Shown here piece after piece: positions 8,779 to 17,966 of a DNA stretch of 64,000 bases. The stretch is from NCBI RefSeq assembly GCF_017352215.1, contig NZ_CP071444.1, positions 2,294,001 to 2,358,000 on the forward strand. Reading direction: 5' to 3'. Under the pieces are notes generated by a model. That model saw only the letters and a list, made by a program, of their open reading frames with translations, was not told the origin of the DNA and searched no databases. The translations under genes were made by a program, and so were the position numbers. This DNA comes from Alkalibacter rhizosphaerae (lineage in GTDB: Bacteria; Bacillota; Clostridia; Eubacteriales; Alkalibacteraceae). Each line of letters begins with the position of its first letter. Position 1 is the stretch's first letter.

Positions 8779-9498
8779 ATGAAAAAACTACTGGTAGCGA
8801 TCAGCTTCTACACCCGAATCCCCATACATTTAAAAAGTGAAGTGACAGAAGACGATTTTTTTTCCTCCATGCGACTGATCCCAGTGGTGGGGATCCTTAT
8901 TGGAGGAGTGTTGGCTGGTCTCTTTTGGCTCCTAAAAAGCGTTCCAGATGACATTCGGGGATTGACCTTGGCGGTGGCCTATATTTTGTTGTCCGGAGGG
9001 CTTCACATCGATGGGTTTATGGACAGTATGGATGGGTTGTTGAGCAATCGACCCAAAGATCGGGTTTTTGAAATCATGAAAGACAGCAGAGTGGGTGCGT
9101 TTGGTGTGCTTGGCATACTGGTGTTGTTTTCCCTTTTGACCGTCTTTTTGAAATATGCGGATTGGTGGATGGTATTCTTGTTTCCGGTAGTGGGACGCAG
9201 CGGAGCTTTGATCTCTGCATCCATGACGGAATATGCCAAGGAGAAAAAAGAGCTGGGGGCCCGATTTATGGACGACACCAAGCCTATCCACGGTCTTCTC
9301 GCAGGGGTTTTGGCAGTGGCAGTGGCGTTGCCTGCTTCCTTTTATCATGCCGGTGCCGTTGCTTTGGCTTTTTTGGGAACGTTTATCGTGACAAAGTGGA
9401 CGGTTTCAAAAATCGGAGGAAATACCGGCGATACCATCGGCATGGTCATCGAAGTGACCCAGGCCATTTTTCTTGTTGCTGCATTTTATATTGTTTGA
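8779..9498 (+). CDS. cobS: Adenosylcobinamide-GDP ribazoletransferase (cobalamin synthase)
   Basis: A 239-aa membrane enzyme that joins AdoCbi-GDP to alpha-ribazole or its 5'-phosphate, closing the nucleotide loop. It has about six transmembrane helices and the family signature GGLHIDGFMDSMDGL near residue 75, with metal-binding aspartates, followed by DRVFEIMKDSRVGAFGV. A second conserved region, GGNTGDTIG, lies near residue 215. It starts nine bases after cobU, and a 24-base gap separates it from cobC. Confidence 0.95.
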   Translation: MKKLLVAISFYTRIPIHLKSEVTEDDFFSSMRLIPVVGILIGGVLAGLFWLLKSVPDDIRGLTLAVAYILLSGGLHIDGFMDSMDGLLSNRPKDRVFEIMKDSRVGAFGVLGILVLFSLLTVFLKYADWWMVFLFPVVGRSGALISASMTEYAKEKKELGARFMDDTKPIHGLLAGVLAVAVALPASFYHAGAVALAFLGTFIVTKWTVSKIGGNTGDTIGMVIEVTQAIFLVAAFYIV

Positions 9499-9522
9499 AG
9501 AAACGTGTGAGAGGAGCTCATC

Positions 9523-10131
9523 ATGAAATTTTATTTGGTTAGGCACGTGGAAACCACGGGAAATGTAGAAAACCGCTTTGCCGGTGTAACGGAGACCCAG
9601 TATACTCCCAGAGGACTCCAGCAATTTGACGTTCTGGTCAAACGGCTGGCTGCGGAGTTGGAGGTGGATGCCATTTACTCCAGTCCCATATCTCGGGCCA
9701 ACAAGATCGCCCAGGCGGTTGGTCAACGCAATGGATTGCCGGTAGTGGTCCGTCCGGAGCTGTCGGAGATCAACTTTGGCGTATTTGAAAATCAAAAGGT
9801 GGAAAACATACCGGAAACCCACCAAGAGATCTGGGATGAGTGGAACAAGGATTATGTCCATTACAAGATACCGGAAGGGGAGAGCCTTCAAGGATTCCAC
9901 AAAAGAGTGGGGATTTTTGCAGATGAGTTCAAAGACAAGGACGGAACCATCCTGGTGATTTGCCACGGGGGTCCCATCCAAAGCATGATCACCCACTTGT
10001 TGGACTTGGATGTGACCCAACGATGGAACTTTTTCATTCCCCTTGGAGGTATGGTGGAAATTCGCTACGAACATGGATTTGGGACCTTGAATCGCTTGGT
10101 CAGCATGGTGGACGGCCATGGAATTTTATAA
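9523..10131 (+). CDS. cobC: Histidine phosphatase, probable alpha-ribazole/cobalamin-5'-phosphate phosphatase
   Basis: A 202-aa member of the phosphoglycerate-mutase-like branch. The catalytic histidine is in RHVETTGN near the N terminus; the usual form is RHGET, so the glycine is replaced by valine. The second histidine is in ICHGG near residue 149, and LSEINFGVFE holds the conserved glutamate. Its place between cobS and a putative alpha-ribazole kinase supports removal of the 5'-phosphate from alpha-ribazole phosphate or adenosylcobalamin phosphate. The 3' end overlaps the next gene by 14 bases. Confidence 0.85.
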   Translation: MKFYLVRHVETTGNVENRFAGVTETQYTPRGLQQFDVLVKRLAAELEVDAIYSSPISRANKIAQAVGQRNGLPVVVRPELSEINFGVFENQKVENIPETHQEIWDEWNKDYVHYKIPEGESLQGFHKRVGIFADEFKDKDGTILVICHGGPIQSMITHLLDLDVTQRWNFFIPLGGMVEIRYEHGFGTLNRLVSMVDGHGIL

Positions 10132-10858
10132 ATATCGAGACTTGCAGTGTACCAGGTTGGATGAGCATTCGGAACTGGTGGTGGCTTGTGATTCTCTTGG
10201 AGGGATCGGACCCATGGATCTGGATCTTGTTTCCTGTCCTGCCGAAATATCCGGTTATTTCACAGCTATGGTCGTTTTGGCAGAACTGCTCGCTTATGGA
10301 GCAGTACCCACCCTTGTCGTGGACAATCTGTGTTTTTCCATGGAACCGTATGGGAAAGATGCCTTGAAAGGGATCCAAAGAGCATTGGAAGAATCCGGAT
10401 ATCCTCATTGTCCGGTCACCGGGAGCACGGAAGACAACATTCCGGTTCGACAGACGGCCATGGGGATGACCATTCTTGGTGTGGCCTCCATCAAACAACG
10501 AAAAAAACGGATCCTTCAATCTGGAGACAGCTGCTATCTGGTCGGAATCCCTTTGGTTGGAAATCAGGTGCTGAAAAACTTGGGAAACATAAAAACACTG
10601 GAGCATCTGGCGTTGTTTAACCAGTTGGAGTGGATCGGAGATCTTCTTCCGGTTGGTTCAAAAGGGGTGAGAGCTGAAATGTTGGAAATGGGGAGAACCC
10701 ATTCCAAAGAATGGCAGCTGGAAGAGGTGGAGTCGGACCTGCTGGAGCGGTCGGCGGGACCTGCTACCTGCTTTTTAATCGCCGGGAATGAAAACCGGTT
10801 GAAAGACGCATTTCAAAAACACGAATTGCAAGCCATTAAGACAGGAATCGTTCGATGA
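10118..10858 (+). CDS. cblS: AIR-synthase-like kinase, probable alpha-ribazole kinase
   Basis: A 246-aa soluble protein with a PurM/AIR-synthase-like outline: an early metal/ATP-binding acid in ACDSLGGIG, a helical LAELLAYGAVPT segment, and VTGSTEDNIP near residue 105. A PurM-like alpha-ribazole kinase (CblS) is known from cobalamin salvage in Gram-positive bacteria. Position as last gene of this riboswitch operon, overlapping cobC by 14 bases, makes that the best assignment. The symbol is by family and context, not by alignment. Alternatives are other ThiL/PurM-like kinases. A strong terminator follows immediately. Confidence 0.65.
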   Translation: MEFYKYRDLQCTRLDEHSELVVACDSLGGIGPMDLDLVSCPAEISGYFTAMVVLAELLAYGAVPTLVVDNLCFSMEPYGKDALKGIQRALEESGYPHCPVTGSTEDNIPVRQTAMGMTILGVASIKQRKKRILQSGDSCYLVGIPLVGNQVLKNLGNIKTLEHLALFNQLEWIGDLLPVGSKGVRAEMLEMGRTHSKEWQLEEVESDLLERSAGPATCFLIAGNENRLKDAFQKHELQAIKTGIVR

Positions 10859-10862
10859 TGAG

Positions 10863-10897
10863 AAGACAAGCCGAAAAGGTTTGTCTTTATTTGTTTT
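10863..10897 (+). terminator. Terminator of the cobalamin operon
   Basis: AAGACAAGCC (10863-10872) pairs with GGTTTGTCTT (10878-10887), a 10-bp stem with one G-U pair and a GAAAA loop, followed by a T-rich tail ending in TTTT at 10897. It lies five bases after the last gene of the operon. Confidence 0.85.
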
Positions 10898-10965
10898 AAG
10901 GGAAGGCGAATACGGGTATCAGATGTTACAATAGGATAGAAGACAATAGAAACAAAGGAGATCGT

Positions 10966-11592
10966 ATGGATACTTTGAAATTGACGGAACAAATTAAAAC
11001 AGCACCGGTAGAAAAAGTTTTTGGAGCTTCCCGATTGGAAGATTTGGATTGGGTATGGCTTCATCGAGATCTTTTTGCCGATGTGGTCTACTTGGCCGAT
11101 GAAAACATGGAAGATGAAGACGTGGAGATTTTTCTGAGAATGATCAGTGATGAAGATTTTTTGGAGTTGTTGGAACCTCGTATGGAAGAACATGGGTTTC
11201 TAGCCATTTCCGCTGAAAGGTTTCGCAAATTGGATCCCACGCAAAAGACGTTTGACGGAAACACCCTCCTATATGTCAGTCGGCGTTTTTTGATGAAGAA
11301 AATGATCGGATTCACAAACACATATGATTGGGTGTTGAAAGCTATGGCTTTGGATCTTCATAGCTTCAGTGACAATGCACTTACGGAAGTTTACAAGGAA
11401 TATTTTGAAGAAAACGGGCGGATCCTGGAACAAATAGCGGTAACCGGGGAATTTGAACAGCAGGGATATACCTGGGTCCTGGAAGCGGATACGGACACCA
11501 TGGTCAGTTCTTATGAAGGGAAAGTGTTCTCCAAGTGGTCCAGCAGGGAAGCGATCAATACTTTTGATTACAAAGTCCGAGGAGGAAAATAA
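10966..11592 (+). CDS. Conserved-looking hypothetical protein
   Basis: A 208-aa soluble protein that I do not recognise. It is acidic in the first half (DENMEDEDVEIF), has no signal peptide, no transmembrane segment and no cysteine cluster. Aromatic residues are frequent toward the C terminus. The ATG has AAAGGAG upstream, and GGAGG at its 3' end serves as ribosome binding site for the next gene two bases away. It is therefore probably co-transcribed with pyrimidine-nucleoside phosphorylase and recX. Codon use matches its neighbours, so it is likely a real gene. Confidence 0.8.
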   Translation: MDTLKLTEQIKTAPVEKVFGASRLEDLDWVWLHRDLFADVVYLADENMEDEDVEIFLRMISDEDFLELLEPRMEEHGFLAISAERFRKLDPTQKTFDGNTLLYVSRRFLMKKMIGFTNTYDWVLKAMALDLHSFSDNALTEVYKEYFEENGRILEQIAVTGEFEQQGYTWVLEADTDTMVSSYEGKVFSKWSSREAINTFDYKVRGGK

Positions 11593-11594
11593 GC

Positions 11595-12935
11595 GTGAAT
11601 ATGGTGGACCTGATCGTTAAAAAAAGAGATGGCCATGCACTGACACCCGAAGAAGTGTCCTATATCGTAGAAGCATATGTAAAAGACGCCATCCCGGATT
11701 ATCAGATGTCTGCATTTCTTATGGCAGTATTTTTTCAGGGGATGAGCGAGGAAGAGACCGTTGCTTTGACGAGGACCATGATGGATTCCGGAGATCAGAT
11801 GGATCTATCTGCAATCAAAGGGGTAGTAGTGGACAAACACTCTACTGGCGGAGTGGGAGATACCACGACGCTGGTATTGGCTCCCTGGTTGGCCGCTTGT
11901 GGTATCCCGGTAGCTAAAATGTCAGGAAGGGGATTGGGACATACAGGTGGAACCATCGACAAGATGGAGTCCATACCCGGGTTTCGTGTGGAATTGACCA
12001 TGGAAGAGTTTGTTTCTAACGTGAACAAGATCGGATTGGCTTTGGCAGGGCAGACAGGTTCCATTGCCCCTGCCGACAAAAAAATATATGCCTTGCGGGA
12101 TGTGACAGGGACGGTGGAACAAAAGGCCCTGATCGCATCCAGCATCATGAGCAAAAAACTAGCTTCCGGAGCAGGGGCCATCTTGTTGGATGTGAAGGTT
12201 GGATCCGGTGCTTTTATGAAAAACCTGGAAGATGGGATCGCACTGGCAAAGAGCATGGTCGATATCGGCAATGCCATGGGCAGGGAGACGAAAGCGATCC
12301 TCAGTAGCATGGACCAACCATTAGGAAAAGCCGTTGGAAATTCCTTGGAAGTGATGGAAGCCATAAAGGTACTTCAGGGAGAAGAAAAGGGAGATCTGTA
12401 CTACCTCTGTCTGGAGTTGGCCAAGGAAATGATGCTATTGTCCCTGGCGGATATGACGTCGAAAAAAGCGGAAGAAATCTTGCTGGATCGACTGGAATCG
12501 GGGAAAGCCCATGACAAGTTTTTGGAATTTGTTGCGCTGCAAGGTGGAGATGTCGAAAAGCTAAGAGAAGGATTACCGGTTGGATCCTATCGGAAAAGGT
12601 TGACTGCAGAAAATGACGGGTATGTGGCAAAAGTAGAAGCATCCGCAGTTGGTTTGGCGGCTATGCACCTTGGAGCAGGTCGGGAAACGAAGGATTCCAT
12701 AATCGATCTTGGAGCGGGTTTGCGGATCTGGAAGCGGATCGGTGATCCTGTTGCCAAAGGTGAACTTCTAGCGGAACTTTATACCAATGATGAAGATAAA
12801 CTTTTAGAAGCAAGAAATTTATTGAAAGATGCGTTTGTTATTGAAAAGAATCAAAAGACGACCAGTCCTTTGCTCTTGGGCAAGGTAGACCGAAATGGAG
12901 TGGAGTTGTGGGATGAAGACCATTACCGAACTTAA
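11595..12935 (+). CDS. pdp: Pyrimidine-nucleoside phosphorylase
   Basis: A 446-aa enzyme that splits uridine or (deoxy)thymidine with phosphate for pyrimidine salvage. The signature SGRGLGHTGGTIDKMES lies near residue 110, KHSTGGVGDTT near residue 80 binds phosphate, and VGSGAFMK is near residue 200. Length and the C-terminal alpha/beta domain fit the Gram-positive PyNP type, although thymidine phosphorylase (deoA) is not excluded. The start is GTG 11595 with GGAGG nine bases upstream; ATG 11601 would be too far. Its last 23 bases overlap recX. Confidence 0.93.
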   Translation: MNMVDLIVKKRDGHALTPEEVSYIVEAYVKDAIPDYQMSAFLMAVFFQGMSEEETVALTRTMMDSGDQMDLSAIKGVVVDKHSTGGVGDTTTLVLAPWLAACGIPVAKMSGRGLGHTGGTIDKMESIPGFRVELTMEEFVSNVNKIGLALAGQTGSIAPADKKIYALRDVTGTVEQKALIASSIMSKKLASGAGAILLDVKVGSGAFMKNLEDGIALAKSMVDIGNAMGRETKAILSSMDQPLGKAVGNSLEVMEAIKVLQGEEKGDLYYLCLELAKEMMLLSLADMTSKKAEEILLDRLESGKAHDKFLEFVALQGGDVEKLREGLPVGSYRKRLTAENDGYVAKVEASAVGLAAMHLGAGRETKDSIIDLGAGLRIWKRIGDPVAKGELLAELYTNDEDKLLEARNLLKDAFVIEKNQKTTSPLLLGKVDRNGVELWDEDHYRT

Positions 12936-13728
12936 GATCGATAAAAAAACAAAACAGGTTCAAATCTACAGCGGTGAAGAATGGTTGATGGACATGGATC
13001 CGGAACTGGTCTGGGAACTGGGGTTAAAGAATGGTTCCGTATTAGAGGAGGAGGAACTTCTCGTCGCAAAGCGGAAATCGGAAGAAAAAAAAGCCTACAA
13101 CCAAAGTCTTCACTACCTGACATTCAAGGATCGAACCGTCAAGGAAGTGAAAGATCATTTAAAAGACAAGGGACATGAACCGGTGGTGATCACTGTAGTG
13201 ATGAAAAAGCTGAAGGAATACGGTTTTGTGGATGATCAACGATACGCAGCCCAGTACGTAAAGGACAAAAGTAGTTTTTCCGATCTGGGAAGAAATCGAA
13301 TATCTGCAGATCTGGAAAAACGGGGGATCTCCAAAGAACAGTCCCTTCCTTATCTGGAAGAATACTGCTGCGAAGGATCCGAATTAGAAAAAGCCAAAGA
13401 CTTGGCAGTAAAACTGGATGACCGGTTTGAAAGGCTGCCTTACCGTCAAAAGGTGGATAAAATCGGCCGACGTCTTCAGGACAAAGGCTACTCATGGGAT
13501 GTGATCCAGGGTGCACTGGCCGGTATTGATGGGGAAAACAAGGAGTCTGTTGTCTATCAACAGGAGCTGGAAAAGAATTTGCACAAAGCTGTAGAAAAAA
13601 ATAAAAGAAAAAAGTTGGACGATCGGACTTTCCAGTCCAAAGTCGCCCAACAGTTGATGCGGAAAGGTTATGCCTGGGATGAAGTGCAGGAGGCACTTCG
13701 TCGTTTGGATACCCAGGTGAACGATTAG
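12913..13728 (+). CDS. recX: Recombination regulator RecX
   Basis: A 271-aa helical protein that modulates RecA filaments. It contains the three-helix RecX repeats, recognisable by [33 protein letters not shown] and the later [15 protein letters not shown] and [18 protein letters not shown]. At 271 aa it matches the longer Firmicutes form. The start is ATG 12913 with GGAG seven bases upstream, inside the 3' end of pdp. It converges on the UPF0210 gene, and the two stop codons overlap. recA is not in the window. Confidence 0.88.
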   Translation: MKTITELKIDKKTKQVQIYSGEEWLMDMDPELVWELGLKNGSVLEEEELLVAKRKSEEKKAYNQSLHYLTFKDRTVKEVKDHLKDKGHEPVVITVVMKKLKEYGFVDDQRYAAQYVKDKSSFSDLGRNRISADLEKRGISKEQSLPYLEEYCCEGSELEKAKDLAVKLDDRFERLPYRQKVDKIGRRLQDKGYSWDVIQGALAGIDGENKESVVYQQELEKNLHKAVEKNKRKKLDDRTFQSKVAQQLMRKGYAWDEVQEALRRLDTQVND

Positions 13729-15086
13729 TTTTTAAAGCTATGGATCGGCGCCGGAATACGTCCGCCCCGCAAGATAAACGCTTCTGATGAGAAGCCGTTT
13801 ACCGGCATGATGGGAGCATATCCCAAGAGACCACCGAAAGAAGCCATTTCCCCGACGGATTTACCATACACGGGGATCAGGCGTACTGCGGTGGTTTTAT
13901 TGTTGATCACGCCGATGGCAGCTTCGTCGGCGATGATGGCGGAGATGGTGGAAGCCGGTGTGTCTCCGGGAACGGCGATCATATCCAAGCCAACGGAACA
14001 AACGCTGGTCATGGCTTCCAACTTGTCAAAGGTGATAGAACCATTTTGTACGGCGGCGATCATACCCTCGTCCTCACTGACGGGAATAAAGGCGCCACTC
14101 AAGCCTCCGACGGAAGAAGATGCCATGATCCCACCCTTTTTCACGGCGTCGTTCAATAAAGCCAAAGCCGCTGTAGTACCGTGTGTGCCGCAACCGGCAA
14201 GTCCCATTTCTTCCAGGATCCTGGCTACACTGTCTCCGATCTCAGGAGTGGGAGCCAGGCTGAGATCCAGGATCCCGAATGGAACATTCAGGCGTTTGGC
14301 GACTTCTTGGCCGACCACTTCTCCGGCTCGTGTGATTTTAAAAGCGGTTTTCTTGATGTTTTCCGCAACGATGTGAAGTGGTTCTCCCTTTACTTTTTCC
14401 AGAGCGCTCTTCACCACACCAGGTCCGCTGACGCCCACGTGAAGGACGGCTTCTCCTTGTCCGATACCGTGGAAGGCGCCGGCCATGAAAGGATTGTCGT
14501 CTACGGCGTTGGCAAACACCACCAACTTGGCGCAACCGATGGAGTCTGCATCTCTGGTAAGATATGCCGTGTCTTTGATCACTTGTCCCATCAGGGCAAT
14601 GCCGTCCATGTTGATGCCGTACTTGGTGCTGCCGATGTTGACGGAAGAACAGACCCGCTCCGTAGAGGAGAGGGCTTCTGGAATGGACAGGATGAAATCC
14701 CGATCCGTACTGGTAAAATCTTTTTGGATCAAGGCGGAATAACCGCCGATGAAATTGACGCCCACTTCCTTTGCTGCATCATCCATTGCCTTGGCATAAG
14801 CCACAAAGTCTTTGTCATCTCCTGCAGCAGCGATGATGGCCATGGGTGTGACAGAGATCCGCTTGTTGATAATGGGAATACCGTATTCTGTTTCGATCTG
14901 GTTTCCCGTCTTGACCAGATCCTGGGCCAACCGGGTGATCTTGTCGTAGATCTTTTGCCGGGATTTTTTACCGGAAGAATCGATGGTATCCAGAAGAGAG
15001 ATCCCCATGGTGACGGTTCGTATGTCCAGGTTTTCTTTTTCGATCATTCGGACGGTCTCAAAAATGTTGGAATTGTACAAGGTCAT
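13725..15086 (-). CDS. UPF0210 (PFL-like/DUF711) family protein
   Basis: A 453-aa cytosolic protein of the UPF0210 family, related in fold to pyruvate-formate lyase but without known activity. Family features visible are [18 protein letters not shown] near the start, [11 protein letters not shown] near residue 155, [14 protein letters not shown] near residue 220 and [20 protein letters not shown]. The ATG has AGGAGGA six bases upstream. It follows the ACT-domain gene by 11 bases; this two-gene pair is widespread in Firmicutes and archaea, which suggests that the ACT protein regulates it. The 3' end overlaps recX by four bases. Confidence 0.92.
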   Translation of the reverse strand: MTLYNSNIFETVRMIEKENLDIRTVTMGISLLDTIDSSGKKSRQKIYDKITRLAQDLVKTGNQIETEYGIPIINKRISVTPMAIIAAAGDDKDFVAYAKAMDDAAKEVGVNFIGGYSALIQKDFTSTDRDFILSIPEALSSTERVCSSVNIGSTKYGINMDGIALMGQVIKDTAYLTRDADSIGCAKLVVFANAVDDNPFMAGAFHGIGQGEAVLHVGVSGPGVVKSALEKVKGEPLHIVAENIKKTAFKITRAGEVVGQEVAKRLNVPFGILDLSLAPTPEIGDSVARILEEMGLAGCGTHGTTAALALLNDAVKKGGIMASSSVGGLSGAFIPVSEDEGMIAAVQNGSITFDKLEAMTSVCSVGLDMIAVPGDTPASTISAIIADEAAIGVINNKTTAVRLIPVYGKSVGEMASFGGLLGYAPIMPVNGFSSEAFILRGGRIPAPIHSFKN

Positions 15087-15097
15087 TAGTGTTCCTC

Positions 15098-15367
15098 CTA
15101 AATGTTGTGCATGCTTTCAAAAAACTCCTCCCGCTGAATGCGGATGGAAACGCCGTTCTTTTCGCCGGCTTGTTCCAACGTAGACTTCAACGCATTGAAA
15201 TCCGTGGTCATGTTGGTCAGGTCCACCAGCATCATCATGGTGAAATAAGATTGAAGAATGGTCTGGCTGATGTCCTGGATGTTGACAGTATGCTCGAACA
15301 AGACTTTGGATACGTTGTAAATAATGCCTGGCTTGTCGTTGCCAATAACGGTAATGATCGCTTTCAA
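15098..15367 (-). CDS. ACT domain protein (UPF0237)
   Basis: An 89-aa single ACT domain, beginning [20 protein letters not shown], the usual ligand-binding first strand and helix. Such proteins bind amino acids or other small effectors. The start codon is TTG with GGAGGA seven bases upstream. It leads a two-gene operon with the UPF0210 gene and diverges from the TraX-like gene across a 114-base AT-rich promoter region. Confidence 0.92.
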   Translation of the reverse strand: MKAIITVIGNDKPGIIYNVSKVLFEHTVNIQDISQTILQSYFTMMMLVDLTNMTTDFNALKSTLEQAGEKNGVSIRIQREEFFESMHNI

Positions 15368-15481
15368 AGAAATTCCTCCAAACGTAGTATAATGGATGTA
15401 TAATAATTGGAGGTATTATAACACTTAAAAACAGAAAAGTCCATGGAAGTGAATCTTGGATCGAAGGAGTAGAAGACCATC

Positions 15482-16171
15482 ATGGAAGTGAAACGAAATG
15501 ATATTTTGAAAGTACTGGCTGTCTTGACCATGGCTATTGACCACATCGGTGCCTTGCTGTTTCCACAGCAAATTCTCTTTCGGGTAGTGGGTCGATTGGC
15601 TTTCCCAATTTTTGCCTATCAAATCGCCTTCGGTTTCGAAAAAACTGGAAATAAAAACAGATATATGATGCGAATGCTTATCTGGGCACTAGTTACCGTG
15701 TGGCCCTTTTACCGATTTTCCATGATCGTTACGGGAGATCCCAGGTATCAAAATGTCTTGTTCACTTTTTTCTTTGCACTGGTGGTCCTGCGATTCTTGG
15801 AAAAACGACAATACTTGGCCATGGTGATCTTTGGCATTATGCCGGTGATTATATTGGAACAAGCGGGATGGTCCATGGATTACGGTTTGTACGGCATTGC
15901 CGTAGTGATCGTTTTTCACCTGTTTAAGCGGCCAGAACAACAAATGATCGGAATTTTTGTCTCAACACTTGTATATTTGCTCTTTCGCCTGGTGCCAAGA
16001 GGAATACCATTAACCATGATTTTGGGGAATATTCAATTTTTGGCCGTCTTTGCCGTATTTCTTATACGAAAAGATTGGAAATTGAAGATCCGACTTCCTA
16101 AATATTTCTTCTATGCGTTTTATCCTGTTCATCTTTTCCTTCTAGTATTGGTTTACAATGCTATGAACTAA
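15482..16171 (+). CDS. TraX-family integral membrane protein
   Basis: A 229-aa protein with about seven to eight transmembrane helices. The start ILKVLAVLTMAIDHIGALLF followed by RVVGRLAFPIFAYQIAFGFEKT is typical of the TraX/acyltransferase-like family, as is the C-terminal YFFYAFYPVHLFLL. TraX of F plasmids acetylates pilin, but chromosomal Firmicutes homologs have unknown roles, and nothing nearby suggests conjugation. The ATG follows a GAAGGAG site. The next gene begins about 95 bases downstream. Confidence 0.85.
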   Translation: MEVKRNDILKVLAVLTMAIDHIGALLFPQQILFRVVGRLAFPIFAYQIAFGFEKTGNKNRYMMRMLIWALVTVWPFYRFSMIVTGDPRYQNVLFTFFFALVVLRFLEKRQYLAMVIFGIMPVIILEQAGWSMDYGLYGIAVVIVFHLFKRPEQQMIGIFVSTLVYLLFRLVPRGIPLTMILGNIQFLAVFAVFLIRKDWKLKIRLPKYFFYAFYPVHLFLLVLVYNAMN

Positions 16172-16265
16172 TACTATAATGAAAGTCACGCCAAATCATC
16201 GTCTATTGATTTTGGCAAATGCTTATTCTATAATAGCCATATCAGAGAAAAGGGGAGGCAATGCC

Positions 16266-17212
16266 ATGAAATGGATCGAAGTTCAGATCAAAACCACACC
16301 AGAGGCGGAAGATGCCATATCCAATATCTTTTACGAAGAGGGAGCCCAAGGGGTGGTCATCGAGTCTCCCAACGACTTGTTCATCATGAAGCAGAACAAT
16401 CCCCTCCATTGGGATTTCTATGATGAAAACCTGCTTGAAATGGATCCGGAATCCACCATCATCAAAGGATATTTGGATGAAACCACGGATCACGAAGAAA
16501 AAATTAACAGTATTTTGGATCGGATCCGAACATTGCCGTCCTGTGGACTGGATCCTGGTGAATGTGAATTGACCATAACGGAGGTCAATCAAGAGGACTG
16601 GTCCAATTCCTGGAAAAAATACTACAAACCGGTACGGGTCGGAGAGCGATTCATCATCAAGCCAACCTGGGAAACCTATCAAAACGGCGGAGATGACTTG
16701 GTCATCGAGATGGATCCCGGCATGGCCTTTGGTTCAGGTCTTCACGAGACCACCCAGCTTTGCATCGGAAACTTGGAGCAATATGTAAAACCGGGGGATG
16801 TGGTCATCGACATCGGTTGCGGGTCCGGGATCTTGGCGTTGGTCGCAGGAAAGCTGAAATGCAAAAAGGTCATTGCAGTGGATCTGGATTCCATGGCGGT
16901 CAAGGTGGCCCAGGAAAATGTGGAGCTCAACCAGCTGGAGAGCCTCATCGAAGTGAGAGAAGGGGACTTGCTGGATGTTGTGGACGAGCAAGCCGACGTG
17001 ATGGTTGCCAATATACTTGCAGAAGTCATCGTCCATTTGACGGAACAAATCAAACCCTATTTGAAAGAGGGGGGTTGTTCATCTCCTCCGGGATCATACT
17101 GGATCGGTTGGATGACGTTACCGACAAACTGGTTTCCGAAGGTTTTGATGTAGTGGAAGTGGAAACATACAATGAGTGGGCCTCTGTCGTAGCGAGAAAG
17201 AGGAAGGTGTAG
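16266..17212 (+). CDS. prmA: Ribosomal protein L11 methyltransferase, apparent frameshift
   Basis: PrmA trimethylates ribosomal protein L11 with SAM. The start ATG 16266 has GGGGAGG seven bases upstream. The N-terminal substrate-recognition domain, MDPGMAFGSGLHETTQLC, the SAM loop DIGCGSGILALVAG and VANILAEVIVHL are all present. At a run of six Gs (17069-17074) the frame is lost: this frame ends at 17153 in an unrelated tail, while the expected C terminus (GGLFISSGIILDRLDDV through VVARKRKV) continues in another frame to 17212. One more G restores a normal 315-aa protein. This could be a sequencing error, slippage or a real mutation. Confidence 0.85.
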
Positions 17213-17213
17213 C

Positions 17214-17966
17214 GTGCATCGTTTTTTTGAAGAGATAGAAGGAATAAAAAATCCTGGAGAAGAGCTGGTCCTAACCGAAGACAACCACGATCATCTATCC
17301 AAATCTTTGCGGATGAGAATGGGGGACACAATAGTGATCTGCGATGGGAACAGGACAGATTATGTGGCGAGGATCCAGGAGATGACCAAGAAGGAAACAA
17401 AAGTGGTCGTGGAATCAAGGCTTCTCAATGCCAGTGAGGCCCCAGTTTCCATTACCTTGTTTCAGGGGATCCCCAAAGGTCAAAAGATGGACGTGATCGT
17501 ACAAAAGGCAGTAGAGCTTGGCGTCACAACCATCGTACCCCTGTATACCCACCGATCCATACCCAAAGAGCGGGACATGCAGAAGAAAATTATTCGCTGG
17601 AACAAGATCGCATTGGAGGCTGCAAAGCAATCGGGACGAGGAATGATTCCCCAAGTGGAAGAAAGCGTGGAATTGTTGGACCTGTCTCAAAAGCTGAGTG
17701 ATCACCACGTGAACCTGGTTGCTTACGAAGAACAGCAAAACCAGCAGTTAAAGCATATCTTGACCAAGAGACCCATGCCTGTGTCTGCAGGTATCATTAT
17801 CGGTCCTGAAGGTGGATTCGATCCTTCCGAGATCCGTTGGTTGGAACAGCGACACGTGCAGGTGGTCGGTTTAGGTCCCAGGATCCTGCGAACGGAAACG
17901 GCAGCCATGGCGATGCTCTCCATGATGTTGTACGAGTGGGAACTGGCAGTTGGAGGAAATGAATGA
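17214..17966 (+). CDS. rsmE: 16S rRNA (uracil-1498-N3)-methyltransferase
   Basis: A 250-aa SPOUT-fold enzyme that methylates U1498 of 16S rRNA with SAM. The N-terminal PUA-like part is followed by the knotted domain with LFQGIPKGQKMDVIVQKAVE near residue 82, IIIGPEGGFDPSE near residue 198 and LGPRILRTETAAMAML. The start is GTG 17214, one base after the prmA stop, with the ribosome binding site GAGGAAGGTG inside prmA's final codons. It overlaps mtaB by four bases (ATGA). Confidence 0.93.
   Translation: MHRFFEEIEGIKNPGEELVLTEDNHDHLSKSLRMRMGDTIVICDGNRTDYVARIQEMTKKETKVVVESRLLNASEAPVSITLFQGIPKGQKMDVIVQKAVELGVTTIVPLYTHRSIPKERDMQKKIIRWNKIALEAAKQSGRGMIPQVEESVELLDLSQKLSDHHVNLVAYEEQQNQQLKHILTKRPMPVSAGIIIGPEGGFDPSEIRWLEQRHVQVVGLGPRILRTETAAMAMLSMMLYEWELAVGGNE

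Noticed and set aside
14181-15089. A 302-codon open frame opposite the UPF0210 gene
   Set aside because: The opposite strand encodes a well-conserved protein with a correct ribosome site, while this frame has no motif and unnatural composition.
15482-16171. TraX homology as a sign of a conjugative element
   Set aside because: No other transfer, integrase or relaxase genes are near; TraX-like proteins are common in chromosomes.
17069-17100. Programmed frameshifting in prmA
   Set aside because: PrmA is not known to use it, and I see no downstream pseudoknot or upstream Shine-Dalgarno-like stimulator; a single-base error or mutation is simpler, so I report only the frameshift itself.
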